DNA of 28,821 nucleotides from Bordetella parapertussis (lineage in GTDB: Bacteria > Pseudomonadota > Gammaproteobacteria > Burkholderiales > Burkholderiaceae_C), in assembly GCA_945907335.1 (NCBI GenBank), contig CAMDSU010000003.1, positions 1 to 28,821 of the forward strand. The letters are read 5' to 3'. The position numbers and the translations under genes are program-made. The notes beneath the pieces are model-generated. The model did not search any database and was not told the DNA's origin. It worked only from the letters and a program-made list of their open reading frames with translations. Position 1 is the stretch's first letter, and every line of letters starts with the position of its first letter. This document shows, one piece after another, positions 24,419 through 28,821 of the stretch.

Positions 24419-25054
24419 TTAGGGTGCAATCTTGATCATGGAACGGATGGCATTGGCCACGCGGTTTTGTTCCTGCTCGGTGACATAACGCACCACCATG
24501 AGCTTGTCTTCGTAACTGTTGCCCGCCAGCAGTTCGGCCGGAATGACAGGCTTTTTCTTTTCCTTCTTCATGCTTTGGCGCATTTTTTCCAGCGATGAAT
24601 CTTCTTCCTCTGGGTCTTGTGCGTCAGCAACCACCTGGTCTTGCGCCAATTTGGCAAGTCGCTCGGCTTCAAGCTTGGCGACATCGGCGCGGCGTGCCAT
24701 TTCTTCTTCGTGGCCTTTGAGCAATTCAGCCTGGTGTCGCTTTTCAGTCTCGATGGTTTGCAATTCCTCTTCGGTCAACACCACAGGCATTGGTGCCGGT
24801 GCTGGTGTGTCCGCTTGGACTGATGTATCTTGTGCGGCAGTCTTGGGCGCTTCGAGTTGCGGCAAGGGTCTGGGCGCATAAAAACTGGCGAACTGTTCGC
24901 GAAAAGCAGAATTGACCGCAAGCTGCGCCATTTCTTCGAGCTCTAGCGTATTGGGTTCACGGCGGACCATGGACAACAGCATGGGTCTGACCACAAACGC
25001 AATGAATGCCAAGCACATGATGGTGCGCAAAGCAATATTGATGAAATCAAGCAT
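24419..25054 (-). CDS. mini-FliF: membrane protein with FliF TM2-like helix and FliF-like FliG-binding tail
   Basis: The 211-residue protein starts at ATG 25052-25054 (ribosome site AAGAGGA; the ATG overlaps the fliH stop). Residues 5-30 form one membrane helix ending FVVRPMLLSMV, close to AVVRPMIKKLI at the end of TM2 of the FliF encoded at 27346. A long Ala/Glu/Lys linker (about 40-168) includes probable coiled coil. Residues 171-207 read IPAELL, NSYEDK, RVANAIRSMI; the FliF C-terminus reads IPADLL, NSYDDK, RVASVMRNMI in the same order, and that part of FliF binds FliG. The periplasmic ring-building domains are absent. It looks like a partial duplicate of fliF. It lies in the fliF-G-H-X-I-J operon with overlaps on both sides, so it is made together with motor parts. 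Function is inferred only: a second anchor for FliG, or a tether for the FliH/FliI complex. Confidence 0.8.
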   Translation of the reverse strand: MLDFINIALRTIMCLAFIAFVVRPMLLSMVRREPNTLELEEMAQLAVNSAFREQFASFYAPRPLPQLEAPKTAAQDTSVQADTPAPAPMPVVLTEEELQTIETEKRHQAELLKGHEEEMARRADVAKLEAERLAKLAQDQVVADAQDPEEEDSSLEKMRQSMKKEKKKPVIPAELLAGNSYEDKLMVVRYVTEQEQNRVANAIRSMIKIAP

Positions 25055-26288
25055 GGTCGTCCTCTTGCTGGGATGGATCAAACGAAACGCGTTCAGGCAC
25101 GTCTTCTACCTGTCCGTCGCGCTGCGCCAAGGGTTGGCGGAAAAACGCTGACTGTTCGCGCCACAACTCGGGCTGGTTCAATAACCGATTGGCCATGGCT
25201 TGCAGCCTGTGTTCAATCAAGTCTTCGATCTGGCTGTCATTGACCACCAAACGCACGCTGCCGGGATGCAAACCAGGCACCGCTTGCAACTGCATTTGTT
25301 TGATCACTTCTGCACCCAGGTCTTCTAATCGGGCTTTGTCTTGCGGGTTCAATTCCACCGTGACAGCGGATTGGCCATGCAAATCGATTTCATCGAGGCA
25401 GCGTTGCACCAACCGCTCAATCGCTTGGCCTGAAATTGTCAATTCCGCCAACACCAGTTGTTCACTGATATGCAAAGCGAGACGCTTGACCGGTTCAAAC
25501 AAAGCTTGCGGATCGTTGCTGAATGCGCGCAGCTTGTCGTGCACTTGGCCCAACAAACCGAGCTGCTCTTGCAACACTTCTGTCAATTCTGATTTTTGTG
25601 CAGCCAAGGCCATGGCTAACGCCTCTGCGGCCTGCGCGTTGGCCTGCTCCAAACCTTGGGAGACACCTTCAGCGAGTCCTTGTGCATGACCAAGCGACTG
25701 GCCTTCTTGTAAGCCTACTGCAGTGCCTTCGGCATGGCCGTGGGCATATGCTTCTTCGCGTGCAGCGGCAAGTGCCGCGGGATCAATCACCGGGGCATCG
25801 TCGCCCAACGGCAGGTCTGACTGCCAGTCATCTTCATCGCTGCGTTTCCACATGCATTCAGCGCCAAAGACTTCACGCTGAAGTCGCAACTCTGCATCAC
25901 GTTCAGCTTGCGCTTGCAAACGGGCTTGTTGCGCCGCGAGTTGTGCCGCGAGTTGCGGGTCTTCGTTGGGCGCAGTTTCCTGGTTTTCGATCAGTGCTTC
26001 TTGTGCGGGCAAATGGCTATCTGCCAACGCATTCTTGGCGGCTTGGCCATCTTGCCGAAATGTTTTAGGTTTACCAAATGTTTCCAACACAAATTCGCTG
26101 TCTTCGTCCAGCACTTTGGCGGGCTCGGGCGTGGCCAGTTGTTTGAATTTGAAAGTCGCGTAATCCAACTTGGGCACGTTGGCCCAGTCGAACTCACCAA
26201 AATTCGCAATTGGTTTAGAGGATGAGTTCAACCACGTGTCATCTAGCCAATGACGCGGTTTGGCTGGCTGCGGATCAGGATTAAACAA
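25047..26288 (-). CDS. fliH: flagellar export regulator FliH, long form
   Basis: FliH links the FliI ATPase to the C-ring. This 413-residue version is long; many FliH proteins are about 230-270 residues. The extra part is an N-terminal, charged, probably disordered region (1-170). The family hallmark is exceptional: glycines at 184, 188, 192, 196, 200, 204, 208 and 212 give seven consecutive GxxxG steps, expected to form tightly packed helices in the FliH dimer. A coiled-coil part follows, then the FliI-binding C-terminal domain (KRLALHISEQLVLAELTIS, PGSVRLVVNDSQIEDLIEHR). It overlaps fliG by 8 bases and the mini-FliF gene by 8 bases. Confidence 0.9.
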   Translation of the reverse strand: MFNPDPQPAKPRHWLDDTWLNSSSKPIANFGEFDWANVPKLDYATFKFKQLATPEPAKVLDEDSEFVLETFGKPKTFRQDGQAAKNALADSHLPAQEALIENQETAPNEDPQLAAQLAAQQARLQAQAERDAELRLQREVFGAECMWKRSDEDDWQSDLPLGDDAPVIDPAALAAAREEAYAHGHAEGTAVGLQEGQSLGHAQGLAEGVSQGLEQANAQAAEALAMALAAQKSELTEVLQEQLGLLGQVHDKLRAFSNDPQALFEPVKRLALHISEQLVLAELTISGQAIERLVQRCLDEIDLHGQSAVTVELNPQDKARLEDLGAEVIKQMQLQAVPGLHPGSVRLVVNDSQIEDLIEHRLQAMANRLLNQPELWREQSAFFRQPLAQRDGQVEDVPERVSFDPSQQEDDHA

Positions 26289-27318
26289 AGTCTGCTCCGC
26301 CCAAGATCAACTCACCGGTGTCGGACAATTTGCGCGCCAAACGCATGATTTTCTTTTGTGCGTCTTCGACGTCAGCGACGCGCACAGGACCGCGTGCGTC
26401 CATGTCGTCCTTGAACATGCCACGGGCACGTTCGGACATGTTGTCGAGGAAACGCGCCAGCACTTCTTCGGGCGCACCTTTCAAAGCCACCATCAATTGG
26501 TCGGGCTCGACGTTGCGCATCAACACCTGAATACCTTTGTTGTCCACGGTAGCCAAGTTGTCGAAGGTAAACATCTGGTCTTGAATCTTCAACATCAGGT
26601 CGGCATCGATTTCCTCCAGGCCATCCATGACCGAACGCTCCAAATCCGTTTTGGTTTTGTTCATGATGTCAGCGGCTGCTTTGATGCCGCCAAAGCTTGA
26701 CGACTTGGACGACGAACTCTTGGCAAACTGCTGCTTCATGATTTGCTCTAACTCGGCCATGGCAGACGGTTGCACTGTGTCCATGGCGGCAACGCGCTGA
26801 ATCACTTCAGGGCGGACTTCTGGCGGCAAATACACCAACACATCGGCAGCCACGGCGGTATCCAATATTGACAAAATGATCGCAATCACCTGCGGATGTT
26901 CGGTACGAATCATTTCTGCAATCGAGCGCGGATCCATCCAAGACAAGATATCCAACCCTTTGGTGCCTTGCCCCGGCATGATGCGGTTCAAAACCGAGTT
27001 GGCTTTGTCTTCACCCAGCGCCAAGCGCATGACGCGATCGACATAGTCAGAGCCACCCAGGCCCACGCTGTTTTGTTTTTTCAGCATATCGACAAACTGG
27101 TCGAGCACCACGTTCACAGCGCCTTGCGACAGCGAAGAAGCTTGCACCATGGCTGCGCCCAGTGCTTGTACTTCTTTGGGGCTGAGGTATTTCACAATTT
27201 CAGCCGCTTGTTCTTCACCCAGCAGCAGCATCAGCACAGCAGCCCGCTGGGTAGAGGTCATGGCCTCCATTTCAGCGCGAAGCTCGGGGGTCCATTGGAT
27301 GGTGTCGTTTTCAGCCAT
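26281..27318 (-). CDS. fliG: flagellar motor switch protein FliG
   Basis: FliG is the rotor part of the C-ring: its N-domain binds the FliF tail, its middle domain FliM, and its C-domain the stator. The 345-residue protein has all three. Features include AVLMLLLGEEQAAEIVKYLS (27-46), the EHPQ motif at 140-143 (MIRTEHPQVIAIILS), and a C-domain with FTFDNLATVDNKGIQVLMRN. The charged torque helix carries RGMFKDDMDARGPVRVADVE. A Ser/Lys-rich spacer (SSSSKSSS, about 200-207) separates the domains. It starts 27 bases after fliF and overlaps fliH. Confidence 0.97.
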   Translation of the reverse strand: MAENDTIQWTPELRAEMEAMTSTQRAAVLMLLLGEEQAAEIVKYLSPKEVQALGAAMVQASSLSQGAVNVVLDQFVDMLKKQNSVGLGGSDYVDRVMRLALGEDKANSVLNRIMPGQGTKGLDILSWMDPRSIAEMIRTEHPQVIAIILSILDTAVAADVLVYLPPEVRPEVIQRVAAMDTVQPSAMAELEQIMKQQFAKSSSSKSSSFGGIKAAADIMNKTKTDLERSVMDGLEEIDADLMLKIQDQMFTFDNLATVDNKGIQVLMRNVEPDQLMVALKGAPEEVLARFLDNMSERARGMFKDDMDARGPVRVADVEDAQKKIMRLARKLSDTGELILGGADFV

Positions 27319-27345
27319 GTCGTTTCCTTGGTAGCTTGTCAGTCA

Positions 27346-28821
27346 TCAAAACTCGATCATGTTGCGCATGACACTGGCCACTCGGCCGGAGTTGTCAGAC
27401 ACAATCATTCGAATCAATGCGACTTTGTCATCATATGAGTTGGCATTGTTCAGCAAATCTGCGGGGATACTGGCTTTCTTGGGCTTGAGTTTGCCCATGC
27501 GTGCCTTCAGATCATCCAGCGATTCGCCCTCTTCCAATTCCACTTCTTCACCAGTTTCAGCTTGCAGCTCCAGGGCGGCCATGCGTTCTGCTTCGCGGGC
27601 GGCTTCTTCTTCAGCCATGCGGGCGGCTTCTGCGGCAGCGGCTTCCTCGGCCATCTCTGATTCTTTCGCCAATGCTTCGGCGGCAAGTCGTTCGGCTTCG
27701 GCTTTGGCCTCGGCTTCTTTGCGGGCTTTTTCTTCGGCCTCTTCGCGGGCAGCACGTTCTGCCACCACTCTGGCCGCTGCATCGGCTTCTGCCGCAGCGA
27801 TACGTTCTGTGCGTAATTTTTCTGCTGTCGCAGCTTCGGTCGCTGCGGCAGCCATCGCTGCTGCTGCAAACGCTGCCGGGTCGACTTCTGGCTTGATGAG
27901 TTTCTTGATCATGGGGCGAACCACAGCCATCAAGAACAATAAAAAGAGCACGGCAACCACGCCACTGTTGGCCAATGAAGCCAAGGCTTCGTCTTTGTAC
28001 CAAGGCACAGCATTTGGGTCGACGGGCGGCTCAAAGCGTGTGGCCACCACGGTCACCACATCGCCGCGTTGGTCATTAAAGCCCACTGCTCCGCGTACCA
28101 ATTGGTTCAAGCGGTCAAGTTCTTCTTGTGTGTAAGGAATGGTCGTAGGCGGTGGTGCGCCATCTGCAGGCTTTTCCACTTTCATGCCAGCAGGAATGGG
28201 ACGCTCGTTGATCAACACACCAACGCCGAGCTTGGAAATATTGCCCATGGCACTTTTGGTGTGGCGCACAGCGCGATCGAGTTCGTAGTTTTTGGTGCTG
28301 CGTGCCACCACTTGCACGCCTTTTTCGCTCACGCCTTTGTTGGGGTCGGCGGGCGTGGCATCGGTGGCAGCCGGGTTGATCGGCGGGTTAGGCGGGGTGC
28401 TGCTGAGAGAGCCGGGAATGCCGATGGCATCTTTGAACGTATTGCGGTCTTCCACATACAACTCGGAACGGGTTTTAGGCCCCTTATCGCCTTGGTCAAA
28501 ATCTTCAGTGGTGATTTCTTCTTGCGTGAAATCCAGTTGCAACGTAACTTGCGCCGTCACGTTTTCTGCACCCACGATAGGTGCCAGCAATTGCAACAAA
28601 CGGGTGCGGTACAGGTCTTCCATTTGCTGCTTTTGCTGCAGTTCTGCACCTGTCAAACCCAAAGGTTGTGGTCCCAACATCTCGTTCATCAGTGAGCCGT
28701 AGTTGTCCACCACCGAGACGTTTTCAGGCGCCAGATAGGGAACACTAGAAGCCACCAGGGAAATGATCGCCATCACATTGGCAGAAGACACTTCTTTGCC
28801 GGGGGCACGCGTGATGATGAC
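27346..28821 (-). CDS. fliF: flagellar MS-ring protein FliF (5' end outside window)
   Basis: The frame is open to the window edge, leaving 491 codons. The first visible residues (VIITRAPGKEVSSANVMAII, then SLVASSVPYLAPENVSVVD) are mid-protein, so GTG 28791 is not the true start and TM1 and the first ring domains are missing. Visible parts are the end of the secretin-like ring region, the periplasmic beta-collar region (about 80-265), TM2 (VLFLLFLMAVVRPM, about residues 291-304 of the fragment), and a cytoplasmic part of about 185 residues. That part contains a long Ala/Glu/Arg coiled coil before the FliG-binding tail (NSYDDKVALIRMIV, RVASVMRNMIEF). In E. coli-type FliF the cytoplasmic part is roughly 110 residues, so this one is extended. 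Confidence 0.96.
   Translation of the reverse strand, partial: VIITRAPGKEVSSANVMAIISLVASSVPYLAPENVSVVDNYGSLMNEMLGPQPLGLTGAELQQKQQMEDLYRTRLLQLLAPIVGAENVTAQVTLQLDFTQEEITTEDFDQGDKGPKTRSELYVEDRNTFKDAIGIPGSLSSTPPNPPINPAATDATPADPNKGVSEKGVQVVARSTKNYELDRAVRHTKSAMGNISKLGVGVLINERPIPAGMKVEKPADGAPPPTTIPYTQEELDRLNQLVRGAVGFNDQRGDVVTVVATRFEPPVDPNAVPWYKDEALASLANSGVVAVLFLLFLMAVVRPMIKKLIKPEVDPAAFAAAAMAAAATEAATAEKLRTERIAAAEADAAARVVAERAAREEAEEKARKEAEAKAEAERLAAEALAKESEMAEEAAAAEAARMAEEEAAREAERMAALELQAETGEEVELEEGESLDDLKARMGKLKPKKASIPADLLNNANSYDDKVALIRMIVSDNSGRVASVMRNMIEF

Noticed and set aside
27359..28135. Long plus-strand open frame opposite fliF (258 codons)
   Set aside because: Shadow of the Ala/Glu-rich coding strand, which yields Ser/Ala-rich antisense frames; no ribosome site or family.

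Overview
The window looks like a chromosomal segment of a motile betaproteobacterium, most likely order Burkholderiales and perhaps Comamonadaceae-like. This is an inference from protein character (FlhB, FliG, RadC, a YbbP-type permease, a membrane-anchored FMN glutamate-synthase-like protein), from many TTG and CAA codons, and from gene arrangement. No genus is claimed.

Region 1 (about 1-4040) is accessory DNA. It holds the tail of a mobile-element protein, a small companion gene with a good promoter, a secreted GlcG/HbpS-family protein whose natural start appears to be ATA, a truncated IS3-family end, a recombinase-like fragment, a DUF3147-like membrane protein, and a DapA-fold protein lacking the Schiff-base lysine with a small downstream gene. 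It also holds a small secreted protein whose signal peptide is broken by a T6 tract. The region ends at the 3' end of a tRNA-Ser(CGA) gene, flanked by three copies of GTGGGTAG. That is the architecture expected of an integration site.

Region 2 (about 4040-11870) is core housekeeping DNA. Genes fkpB-ispH-serS-lipoprotein-tRNA-Ser run on the minus strand. Divergent from them, radC and an Smr-domain gene overlap on the plus strand. A large FtsX-like permease and hslR overlap on the minus strand.

Region 3 (about 11960-18490) is the least understood. On the plus strand, behind a clear sigma70-like promoter, lie a ParA/MinD-type ATPase with a possible C-terminal membrane-binding helix, a coiled-coil protein and a membrane-anchored FMN/Fe-S protein. 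Converging on them are three minus-strand genes: a DamX-like SPOR protein, an unknown protein, and a TolA-like membrane coiled-coil protein. These three lie directly downstream of flhB and look like the tail of the flagellar export operon.

Region 4 (about 18516-28821) is flagellar. fliF(partial)-fliG-fliH-X-fliI-fliJ is tightly coupled, then fliO-fliP-fliQ-fliR-flhB. fliK, fliL, fliM and fliN, often found between fliJ and fliO, are absent there; an oppositely oriented methyltransferase-like gene occupies the gap. Gene X, between fliH and fliI, encodes a mini-FliF: one membrane helix resembling FliF TM2, an acidic/alanine-rich linker, and a C-terminus clearly related to the FliG-binding tail of the FliF encoded about 2.3 kb away. 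It is the strongest candidate in the window for an undescribed component, probably a second membrane anchor for FliG or the export ATPase complex.
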